DNA of 35,956 nucleotides from Acidimicrobiaceae bacterium (GTDB lineage Bacteria > Actinomycetota > Acidimicrobiia > Acidimicrobiales > Aldehydirespiratoraceae), in contig VYCM01000072.1 of NCBI GenBank assembly GCA_009843915.1, forward strand, positions 1 through 35,956, written 5' to 3'. The notes beneath the pieces are model-generated. The model did no database searches. It was given only the letters and a program-made list of their open reading frames with translations, and was not told the origin of the DNA. How positions within the stretch are numbered: position 1 is the stretch's first letter; every line of letters starts with the position of its first letter. A program made the position numbers and the translations under genes. Below, piece after piece: positions 25,278 through 35,956 of this stretch.

Positions 25278-27076
25278 ACCCGGAGCGGGTCTACCTCGAC
25301 CCGCAGGCGCTCGGCGGGCCGCGGAGTGCGGGCCAGCAGGTCTAGAAGCGGCTTGTGGCTTGGAGCCCGCAGCAGGAAGCCCCCGTCGCGGGGTCCTCTG
25401 ATGGTCACCGCGGTGCCGGTTGCCCCGCGCAGCCCGTCAATGAACGCTCCCGCGCCCGGACCCGAGACTTTGGCCTGAGCACCGTAGGGGGGCAGGCCAA
25501 GATCGATGCGACTGTCCCGCTCGACGGCGGACACGATGGACGGATCCGCCCTGACCCCGGCCTGCACGACCGGGTGGTCAGGCTGACGGGTCTGGACCAC
25601 CAGCCGGCCCCCATCCCGCCGCCCGCCCGTCAGCCGGGCGCCCCGAGCCAGCAGCGCCAGCGCCTGCTCAGAGGCTCGCTGGCGAGGGGCAAGGAGCTCC
25701 TGATCGAAGTCCAGGAACACCACCGCAGTCGCCGATGGCAGCCGCCACAGCACAGCCTCGGTACCGATCACGACTCGCTCCGGGCCGAGCGCGCCAGCCT
25801 CGGAGGTCACCTCCCCCACCGGCTCGCCCACCAGAGCGTCCAGTTCCTCACGGGCCCGAGTCACGCCAATACGCAGGTTGCGCAGAACAGTCGATCCGCA
25901 CTCGGCGCACACCACCGGCCGTCGCTCGCTGCCGTCGGCCGCCACCAGCTCCTCATCCGCGAGTCGCATGGCTACCCGCCCGTCCGACGTACGGGCCAGC
26001 TCACCGCAGGCCTTGCACACCAGGAGCCGGCCGCGGCCCTTGCGGTTGAGGACGACCGCCACGCGGCCACCGGCAGCAAGCAGACGGTCGCGCAGACCCT
26101 CAGCGAACAGCCCGCCCCTGACCGGATCCTCGCGACGGCGGTCCAGCACCTCGACCACAGGCCAGCCGTCGCGCTCAGCCGACCGGTCGACCGTCCACAG
26201 TTCACCAGCCTCCAGAGCCTCCAGCGTCGGGACGGGCGACACCAGCACGGCCGGCGCCCCGACTCTGCGGGCCCGCTCCAGCGCCACCTCACGGGCATGC
26301 CACGTCGGCGCCTGCTCACTCCGGAGGCTCTCGGAGTGCTCGTCGAGCAGGACCACCGCGGCCAGGCGCGGCATGGGCAGCCACACCGCCGTGCGAGTGC
26401 CGACCACGGTTGCGCCCGCCGCGGCTACGGCCCAGTCGTCGAAACCCAGGGCGACCCGCACCCCCCGACTCCGCAGATCGGCGGCAATGCGACGGGCGTC
26501 CGCCGGCGTGGGAACCACGATGAGCGAGTCGCCCCGGCGGGCCGCGGCCTGAGCGATCGGCGCGCCGCTGTCGCCAGGCGGACACCGCAGCACAGTCACG
26601 GAGCCGGGGCGGTCGAACAAACCGTCGCACCCCTTGAGCGAACCGTCGCCTGCGACCGCGACTTGCCGACTCCGCCCTCCGGCCGGGCCGCCTAGCTGCG
26701 ACGAACCACCACCTCCGGCCGCGACTGTGCGAGTCCCGGTCGGGCGGGTCACCACACGGGGCGGCGAGGCGGCGCGCAGCAGATGCACCGTGCTCCCGGC
26801 CCAGCGCCAAGCGGCCCAGCCGGCCAGGCTCATGACATCGGTGGGCGGACCCATGCCGGTGAGCTTGGCCAGCGGCTGGAGCTCGACGCCCGGAGGGGGT
26901 TCGACGCCCACTTCGGTGACCCAGCCCCGCAGCCGGCGGCCGCCCAGGACGATGCGCACGATCGTGCCGATCTGCAGCCGTTCGGCGCGCCCGTCGGCGT
27001 GCCAAGCGTCGGGCACCGCGTAGTCGAACGTCTTGTCGAGGCGCACCACGTCGGCCAGCACCCGAACGACCGTCAC
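25274..27076 (-). CDS. priA: PriA-like primosomal protein, degenerate helicase
   Basis: PriA reloads the replicative helicase at stalled forks. From GTG 27076 the protein has 600 residues. The 3'-DNA-binding domain is at the N-terminus (VRVLADVVRLDKTFDYAVP...GTIVRIVLGGRRLRGWV). The helicase core is eroded: the expected Walker A appears as CPPGDSGAP without GKT, and the DEAH box as LLDEHSES. Two CxxC pairs (CKAC, CAEC) remain of the usual eight zinc cysteines. This erosion is known for actinobacterial PriA. An acidic frame continues upstream to a CTG at 27223 overlapping the metK stop as CTGA (649 residues). GTG 27076 has GGAG 10 nt upstream. Confidence 0.9.
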   Translation of the reverse strand: MTVVRVLADVVRLDKTFDYAVPDAWHADGRAERLQIGTIVRIVLGGRRLRGWVTEVGVEPPPGVELQPLAKLTGMGPPTDVMSLAGWAAWRWAGSTVHLLRAASPPRVVTRPTGTRTVAAGGGGSSQLGGPAGGRSRQVAVAGDGSLKGCDGLFDRPGSVTVLRCPPGDSGAPIAQAAARRGDSLIVVPTPADARRIAADLRSRGVRVALGFDDWAVAAAGATVVGTRTAVWLPMPRLAAVVLLDEHSESLRSEQAPTWHAREVALERARRVGAPAVLVSPVPTLEALEAGELWTVDRSAERDGWPVVEVLDRRREDPVRGGLFAEGLRDRLLAAGGRVAVVLNRKGRGRLLVCKACGELARTSDGRVAMRLADEELVAADGSERRPVVCAECGSTVLRNLRIGVTRAREELDALVGEPVGEVTSEAGALGPERVVIGTEAVLWRLPSATAVVFLDFDQELLAPRQRASEQALALLARGARLTGGRRDGGRLVVQTRQPDHPVVQAGVRADPSIVSAVERDSRIDLGLPPYGAQAKVSGPGAGAFIDGLRGATGTAVTIRGPRDGGFLLRAPSHKPLLDLLARTPRPAERLRVEVDPLRV

Positions 27077-27219
27077 CGGCGGTGCGTCTCCAGCCAACCC
27101 GAAATCGCCGTCGCCGGGCTTAGCCGGCTCGTGCCCTTCGTCCGGAACCGCCCCACCCTCGCCGGGCTCCGGCTCCTCCGGGGACTCCTCGAAGGAGAGT
27201 TGGCCCTGCGAGCCGGAAC

Positions 27220-28397
<1,178 letters not shown>

Positions 28398-28401
<4 letters not shown>

Positions 28402-29600
28402 TGGGCCTCCGCCATGAGCGCGACCACCTTGTCGAGCACGGACCGCGCCGCCTCGCGTTTGGTGGTCAAGGGGACATGGTGGCGGGCACCGTCAGCGGTG
28501 AACATCACGATCTCGTTGGTGTCGTGGCCGAAACCGACCTGCTCCTTGGAGACGTCGTTGGCCACGATCACATCGAGGTTCTTGCTGCGCAGCTTGTCGA
28601 GCGCGTTGGCCTCCAGATCCTCGGTCTCCGCCGCGAAGCCGACCAGCACCTGGCCGGGCGGCTTGGAGGCGCCCAGCGACGCCAGGATGTCATGGGTGGG
28701 CTCCAGTTCCAGCGGGGGAACGCCCTGCCCCTTCTTGATCTTGGTTCCCGCAGGGTTCGCCGGGCGGAAGTCGGCAACCGCGGCCGCCATCACCACCGCG
28801 TCGGCACCGCGGGCCTCCAATTCGACGGCGGCAGCCATCTCTGCGGCCGTCTCCACCGCCACCACCCGAGCGGCAGCGGGCGCCCGATCGGGTTCCGTGG
28901 TGACGAGCACGACTTCGGCGCCGCGGGCCGCGGCCTCGGATGCGACCGCCGCGCCCTGCTTGCCCGACGAGCGATTGCCCACGTACCGCACTGCGTCTAT
29001 CGGCTCGCGGGTACCGCCCGACGTGACCAGCACTCGCCGGCCGGCCAGATCCTGGGGGGTCAGCACCGCCTCGACGGCGGCCACAATCTCGGCCGGCTCC
29101 GCCATCCGGCCCGATCCGACGTCGCCGCCCGCGAGGGGACCCTCCACCGGCCCCACGACGGTAACATCCCGCTCGGCGAGCACCGCCATGTTCTCCTGCA
29201 CCGACGGCTGCTCCCACATCTCGGTGTGCATGGCAGGAGCCACGATCACCGGCGCCCGGGTGGCCAGCAGCGTGGCGGTGAGAATGTCGCCGGAGCGGCC
29301 CGTACGCAGATCCGAGATCAGCCGGGCCGTAGCAGGGCACACGACGACGGCGTCGGCTCGCTTGCCGAGACCGGTGTGGGGGACGGCCGAGGAGGGAGCC
29401 TTCCACAGCGACGTGACCGCCGGCTCCGACGCCAGGGCCGAGAAGGTCGTCTCCCCCACCATCCGCAGCGCTCCCGCGGTGAGCACGGGAACGACATGGG
29501 CGCCGGCGCCGACCAGCCGCCGGCACACCTCGGCCGCCTTGTAGGCCGCGATTCCGCCGGTAACGCCGAGCACGATGCGCCGGCCTCGCAGAGGGCTCAT
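28398..29600 (-). CDS. coaBC: Bifunctional phosphopantothenoylcysteine decarboxylase / synthase
   Basis: This enzyme makes 4'-phosphopantetheine for coenzyme A. The CoaC flavoprotein domain covers about 1-180 with [13 protein letters not shown] (12-24), H75 and PATA. The CoaB domain (about 190-400) has [20 protein letters not shown] and the KIKK motif. In CoaC two positions differ from E. coli Dfp: Asn of PxMNxxMW is His125 (PAMHTEMW), and the cysteine of the LACG motif is Gly158 ([11 protein letters not shown]). I believe other actinobacteria show similar changes, unchecked. ATG 29600 lies 10 nt after rpoZ, and its stop overlaps metK. Confidence 0.96.
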
Positions 29601-29610
29601 GGCGCGCCCG

Positions 29611-30012
29611 TCAGGCGCCGACGTCGCCGGCTGACTCGAAGGACTTGGCGGCGGCCAGACCAGGCTCCGGGTCGCTGACGTCCAGCAGGTGAGCACCCTC
29701 GGGGGAGCCCGCCTGCTCGGCCAGCAGTTCGGAAGCCTCCATGGCCTCGGCCGCTTCGGCCTCGGGATCGATCTCGACCGCCTCGATCTTGCCGGCGGCG
29801 ACCTCCTCGAGGGCGATCGAGAGCGGCTTAGACGACGTGGAGATCACCTGGGGAGGTACGGACGCTCCGATTCCACCGCCCAACTGGCCCAGGTAATTGG
29901 TGATCTCGCGGCTTCTCATGGCAGCCAGAGTCACGAGCACGAACTTGGACTCTGTCCGGTCGAGAAGATCCTCGATGGCCGGGGTCATCATCGTGTCGTA
30001 GCCGTGGGCCAT
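29611..30012 (-). CDS. rpoZ: RNA polymerase omega subunit with acidic tail
   Basis: Omega helps fold and hold the beta' subunit. Residues about 9-75 match the family: PAIEDLLDRTESKFVLVTLAAMRSREITNYL, then KPLSIALEEVAAGKIEAVE. From about residue 80 to 133 a low-complexity tail rich in Glu, Asp and Ala follows, making this omega longer than a typical actinobacterial one of about 90-110 residues. The ATG has GGAG 7 nt upstream and a promoter 37 bases further on. It begins the rpoZ-coaBC-metK(-priA) operon. Confidence 0.94.
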   Translation of the reverse strand: MAHGYDTMMTPAIEDLLDRTESKFVLVTLAAMRSREITNYLGQLGGGIGASVPPQVISTSSKPLSIALEEVAAGKIEAVEIDPEAEAAEAMEASELLAEQAGSPEGAHLLDVSDPEPGLAAAKSFESAGDVGA

Positions 30013-30048
30013 GGCGCGCTCCGCTGGATCAGGCGACTGGGGCGCTTC

Positions 30049-30077
30049 ACGCTACCAGCCGCGACCGCAGTTGCGAA
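30049..30077 (-). promoter_or_regulatory. rpoZ promoter
   Basis: Minus strand: TTCGCA (30077-30072), a 17-nt spacer, and TAGCGT (30054-30049) with TGG directly before it. The start site would be near 30042, giving a leader of about 30 nt that contains the GCGGAG Shine-Dalgarno of rpoZ. It lies in the 94-base gap after gmk. Confidence 0.5.
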
Positions 30078-30106
30078 CGATCGACCCAGCGGCGCGAGCC
30101 CCTGGT

Positions 30107-30679
30107 TCAGGGTTGCGAGCGGCGCCTCTCGCGGTCGGTGGCGATCAGGTTCTCGATGGCTCGAACAGCCCGGCTCACCTCGTCATTCACCACTATCTCG
30201 TAACCCATCTCCACGGCTTCAGCCCGCTCTGAGGCAGTCTTCTCCATTCGTCGGGCGACCGTCGCGGCGTCGTCACCCCGGTTCTCGAGGCGCTTTCGCT
30301 GGTGCTCGCGGCTGGGCGCGTCGACGAACACCAGCACGGCGTCGGGCACCAGCTCCCTCACCTGCCGTCCTCCGCGGACGTCGATCTCGAGCAGCACGTC
30401 CGCTCCCTCGGGAGGGTCGGGAACCGGAGTGCCCTGGAGGTAGTCCAGGAACTCGACCCACTCCAGGAAGCCGCCCCGATCGATGGCGGCCTCGAACGTG
30501 GCGCGATCCACGAAGCGGTAGGCCTCGGTCGGCTCTGCCGGCCGGCGAGGTCGGGTCGTCCAGGACCTGGACAACCACAGGCACGGGTCACGGGCCAGCA
30601 ACTGCTCGACGATCGTGCCCTTGCCTACGCCTCCCGGTCCGGAGACGATGACGACAGTGCGGCCCTCGAGGGAGGTCAC
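30107..30679 (-). CDS. gmk: Guanylate kinase
   Basis: It phosphorylates GMP to GDP with ATP. The 190-residue protein has the P-loop SGPGGVGKGT (13-22), the GMP-binding SRSWTTRPRRPAE (about 37-49), the FLEWVEF segment, and ENRGDDAATVARRM in the lid region. The GTG start 30679 lies 28 bases after mihF and has TAGCCT 7 nt upstream with no Shine-Dalgarno, so it may have its own leaderless promoter as well as read-through from mihF. The mihF-gmk-rpoZ order is standard in actinobacteria. Confidence 0.96.
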   Translation of the reverse strand: MTSLEGRTVVIVSGPGGVGKGTIVEQLLARDPCLWLSRSWTTRPRRPAEPTEAYRFVDRATFEAAIDRGGFLEWVEFLDYLQGTPVPDPPEGADVLLEIDVRGGRQVRELVPDAVLVFVDAPSREHQRKRLENRGDDAATVARRMEKTASERAEAVEMGYEIVVNDEVSRAVRAIENLIATDRERRRSQP

Positions 30680-30686
30680 CCCCGCG

Positions 30687-30692
30687 AGGCTA
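30687..30692 (-). promoter_or_regulatory. -10 box of gmk, leaderless
   Basis: TAGCCT, preceded by GG, lies 7 nt before the gmk GTG on the minus strand, inside the 28-base gap after mihF. A weak TTCGGC is found 18 nt further upstream. It is the same box, at nearly the same distance, as at def and pheS. Confidence 0.4.
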
Positions 30693-30707
30693 CCGACCGG
30701 CTACTGG

Positions 30708-31019
30708 TCAGCCGAAGGCGTCGAGCAGCTGGCTCCGCTGCCGGCTGCCGAGCCCGCGCAGCCGGCGGTTCTCGGAAATCCCGATCCCCTCCATCGCCCG
30801 GCGGGCCTTCACCTTGCCCACGCCGGGCAGGGACTCGATCACAGCCAGAACCTTCATCTTGCCGACGGTGTCGTCGTCCAGCCGGCCGAGGAGGTCCGAG
30901 AGGGAGATGTCACCGGCCTTGAGCTGTCCGCGGAGTTCGGCCCGCTCGCGGCGGACCTTCGCAGCCTTGATTAAGGCCTCTCGCCTGACTTCATCGGAAA
31001 TGGAAAACGGTTGAGCCAT
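30708..31019 (-). CDS. mihF: Actinobacterial integration host factor
   Basis: This nucleoid-associated protein bends and compacts DNA and is not homologous to proteobacterial IHF. The 103-residue protein is mostly helical: a basic N-terminal helix (about 10-33, EALIKAAKVRRERAELRGQLK), the middle SLSDLLGRLDDDTVGKMKVLAVIESL, and a helix-turn-helix/H2TH-like C-terminus with LPGVGKVKARRAMEGIGI and RRLRGLGSRQRSQL. The placement before gmk is typical. No Shine-Dalgarno precedes the ATG; TAATCT lies 8 nt upstream. Confidence 0.95.
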   Translation of the reverse strand: MAQPFSISDEVRREALIKAAKVRRERAELRGQLKAGDISLSDLLGRLDDDTVGKMKVLAVIESLPGVGKVKARRAMEGIGISENRRLRGLGSRQRSQLLDAFG

Positions 31020-31027
31020 GGGCGGTG

Positions 31028-31033
31028 AGATTA
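31028..31033 (-). promoter_or_regulatory. -10 box of mihF
   Basis: TAATCT on the minus strand lies 8 nt before the mihF ATG, in the 92-base gap after pyrF. A TGGCAA 17 nt further upstream is a poor -35. I see no terminator for pyrF in this gap. Confidence 0.4.
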
Positions 31034-31111
31034 GCCAATGTGACGCGGATTTGCCACCATTTCATCGAATTGGGGCTGATCGGTGTATGCGAAGCTGCCG
31101 GTCTGAGAGTC

Positions 31112-31837
31112 TCACTGCTGGAGGCTGCGGTGCAGACGCTCGGCGGCCTCGAGGGGATCTGCGGCCCTGGTCACCGGCCTGCCGACGACAAGCAAGTCTG
31201 CACCGGCGGCCAGCGCCTGGACCGGTGAGGCCACCCGCCGCTGGTCGTCCACCGAATCCCCCGCCAGCCGGATGCCGGGAACGGCCCGGAGGAGTTCGGG
31301 CCGGACATGACGGGTTGCGGTCAGGTCAGGGGCGGCGCAGATCACGCCCGCGCAGCCGGCTTCGAATGCCATCTCCATGCGCTGCGCGACTAGGTCGCGG
31401 GTGGCGGCGACCTGGGCTTCGCTGGTCAGCACCGTCACGGCCAGCACACCCGCCGGGCGGGTCGCGCCGGCGGCTAGGCCCTCGGCGCCGGCCCGCAGCA
31501 TCTCGACGCCACCGGCCGCATGCACCGTCAGGTACGAGACGCCCAACTCTCCCACCACCCGGGCCGCCCGGTTCACGGTGTTGGGGATGTCGTGGAGCTT
31601 GAGGTCGCAGAACACGTCATATCCGAGGTCGATCATCGCTCCTATCGCCTCAGGGCCCGCCGCGGTGTAGAGCTCCAATCCGATCTTGGCGACCCGGAAG
31701 TGCCCGACCAGCGAGCGGGCCAGGCGGGAGGCCGCCACCAGATCGTCGACGTCCAGCGCCAGAGCGAGACGGTCGCGGACCGGCCCCTTGTGGGAGGCGC
31801 CTCCACCGCTCGTGGAAGCAGACATCGCTTCATCCAT
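31112..31837 (-). CDS. pyrF: Orotidine-5'-phosphate decarboxylase
   Basis: It converts OMP to UMP, the last step of de novo pyrimidine synthesis. The 241-residue TIM-barrel protein has LALALDVDD at the first strand, KIGLELYTAAGP, the catalytic DLKLHDIPNTV (about 78-88), and the phosphate-binding VVGRPVTRAADP near the C-terminus. ATG 31837 overlaps the end of pyrD by 8 nt; ATG 31825, just after the pyrD stop, is also possible since the first 19 residues are not conserved. Confidence 0.96.
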   Translation of the reverse strand: MDEAMSASTSGGGASHKGPVRDRLALALDVDDLVAASRLARSLVGHFRVAKIGLELYTAAGPEAIGAMIDLGYDVFCDLKLHDIPNTVNRAARVVGELGVSYLTVHAAGGVEMLRAGAEGLAAGATRPAGVLAVTVLTSEAQVAATRDLVAQRMEMAFEAGCAGVICAAPDLTATRHVRPELLRAVPGIRLAGDSVDDQRRVASPVQALAAGADLLVVGRPVTRAADPLEAAERLHRSLQQ

Positions 31838-32753
31838 GGGCTGCTCCGATCAGCTCGTCTATTCGTTGTGCCCCCGCTTGCCGGCACCACTCCCGTAGTT
31901 CGGCAAGAACCCGCCAAGGGGCTCGGGGGTCGGCGAAGATCGCCGTGCCCACCTGCACCGCCGACGCGCCGGCCTGCAGCATCTCGACGGCGTCAGCGCC
32001 GCGGGCTACCCCGCCGACGCCGACGATGGGCACTTCCGGCAAAGCTTCGCACACGTCGTAGACGGCTCGCACCGCCACCGGGTGCAAAGCCGCTCCGCTG
32101 ACGCCGCCGCGCAGCCCTCCGAGCGCGGGCCGCCGCTTGTCGATGTCGATGACCATCCCGGCCAGCGTGTTGGTGAGGACTACCGCTTCGGCCCCACCGT
32201 CCACGGCAGCCTCGGCCACCGCGACCAACTCGGGCGTGTTGGGGCTCAGCTTGGCCCAACGCGGCCGCCCGCAGCCCGCGGTCGCGGCCAGCGCGGCGGT
32301 GGTCGCTTCGACGGAGTGCGCGAACATGCGCATCCCGTCTTCGGTGTTGGGGCACGACACGTTCACCTCGACCGCTACCACCTCCGGCGGAGCCTCGGCC
32401 AGCGAATCGGCGGCCCGGCGGTACCCGTCGACGGTGTCGCCCCAGATGCTGGCCACCACATCGGCACCCTCGTCGATGAGAGCGGGCAGGTCCTGCTCGA
32501 GCCAAGACTCGGTGCCCGGCCCCTGTAGCCCCACACTGTTGATCATCCCCGCGGCGGCGTCGCGCAACGGATGCAGCCGTGGCGCCGGATTGCCCGGCCA
32601 GGGCTTGTCGCTCAGAGACTTGACCACTACGGCCCCCAGATCGCCGAGCCGGCCGTAGGGAGCCAACTCAGCGCCGTGTCCCGACGCGCCGGACGCAGTC
32701 ATCACCGGGGCCCGCAGCACCACGCTGCCGACGCTTGTCGTCAGGTCGGTCAT
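31830..32753 (-). CDS. pyrD: Dihydroorotate dehydrogenase, class 1-type catalytic chain
   Basis: It oxidises dihydroorotate to orotate with FMN in the cytoplasm. The 307-residue protein has APVMTASGASGHG, NSVGLQGPG, and the catalytic cysteine in NVSCPNTE (C134). Cysteine rather than serine marks class 1, and the length fits class 1B, which usually pairs with an electron-transfer PyrK subunit; no pyrK is in the window. The ATG follows the carB TAG with no base between them, so translation is probably coupled. The rest of the pyr cluster is expected beyond the right edge. Confidence 0.94.
   Translation of the reverse strand: MTDLTTSVGSVVLRAPVMTASGASGHGAELAPYGRLGDLGAVVVKSLSDKPWPGNPAPRLHPLRDAAAGMINSVGLQGPGTESWLEQDLPALIDEGADVVASIWGDTVDGYRRAADSLAEAPPEVVAVEVNVSCPNTEDGMRMFAHSVEATTAALAATAGCGRPRWAKLSPNTPELVAVAEAAVDGGAEAVVLTNTLAGMVIDIDKRRPALGGLRGGVSGAALHPVAVRAVYDVCEALPEVPIVGVGGVARGADAVEMLQAGASAVQVGTAIFADPRAPWRVLAELREWCRQAGAQRIDELIGAAHG

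Positions 32754-35956
<3,203 letters not shown>

Noticed and set aside
25274..27076. priA as a pseudogene because the Walker A and part of the zinc-binding cysteines are missing.
   Set aside because: The frame is intact and this erosion is a known property of actinobacterial PriA, so it is more likely a conserved non-helicase form.

Overview
This is a GC-rich bacterial chromosome segment that I read as Actinomycetota, probably class Acidimicrobiia. The lineage evidence is an actinobacterial-type integration host factor (mihF) beside gmk-rpoZ-coaBC-metK-priA-def-fmt-rsmB, a DUF1844 gene divergent from infC-rpmI-rplT, the order trmH-like-pheS-pheT-argCJBDFRGH, and a degenerate PriA. The class assignment is inference. 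Coding density is very high, with 35 protein genes. I see no tRNA or rRNA gene, IS element, prophage, CRISPR array or toxin cassette. Everything is ordinary core metabolism and information processing, and the interesting signals are regulatory or in details of proteins.

Layout. Positions 1-196 hold a leftward promoter leading out of the window. tyrS (leftward) diverges from a class A penicillin-binding protein coupled to a small membrane protein (rightward, 1560-4561). These converge on a leftward block from 19191 to 4558: infC-rpmI-rplT-rRNA methyltransferase-pheS-pheT, then the arginine operon argC-argJ-argB-argD-argF-argR-argG-argH ending in a DNA-3-methyladenine glycosylase. A DUF1844 gene runs rightward from 19348 and meets leftward hisG. 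Next come leftward mog and def-fmt-rsmB. Two rightward RNA-methyltransferase-like genes diverge from def and converge on priA. The rest is leftward: carB (cut by the right edge)-pyrD-pyrF, then mihF, gmk, and rpoZ-coaBC-metK-priA.

How the genes work together. The arg operon covers the pathway from glutamate to arginine through the acetyl-recycling route (bifunctional ArgJ), with its repressor ArgR encoded inside it and an ARG box over the -35 of the argC promoter. carB supplies carbamoyl phosphate both to ArgF and to pyrimidine synthesis, where pyrD and pyrF act. def, fmt, infC, pheST, tyrS, rplT, rpmI and several methyltransferases serve translation. rpoZ, gmk and mihF serve transcription, nucleotide supply and nucleoid structure.

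Strongest second-look items: an apparent AUA start codon for infC behind a good Shine-Dalgarno; a recurring TANNNT -10 box 6-8 nt before start codons, implying leaderless or nearly leaderless mRNAs, including a 22-bp divergent def/methyltransferase promoter; a Fur-family-like box just upstream of argF; a 14-bp perfect inverted repeat that supplies the stop codons of two converging genes; a lipobox on a class A PBP; CoaBC with changed catalytic positions; and possible CTG starts in the CTGA overlap arrangement. I found no convincing wholly new multi-gene system.
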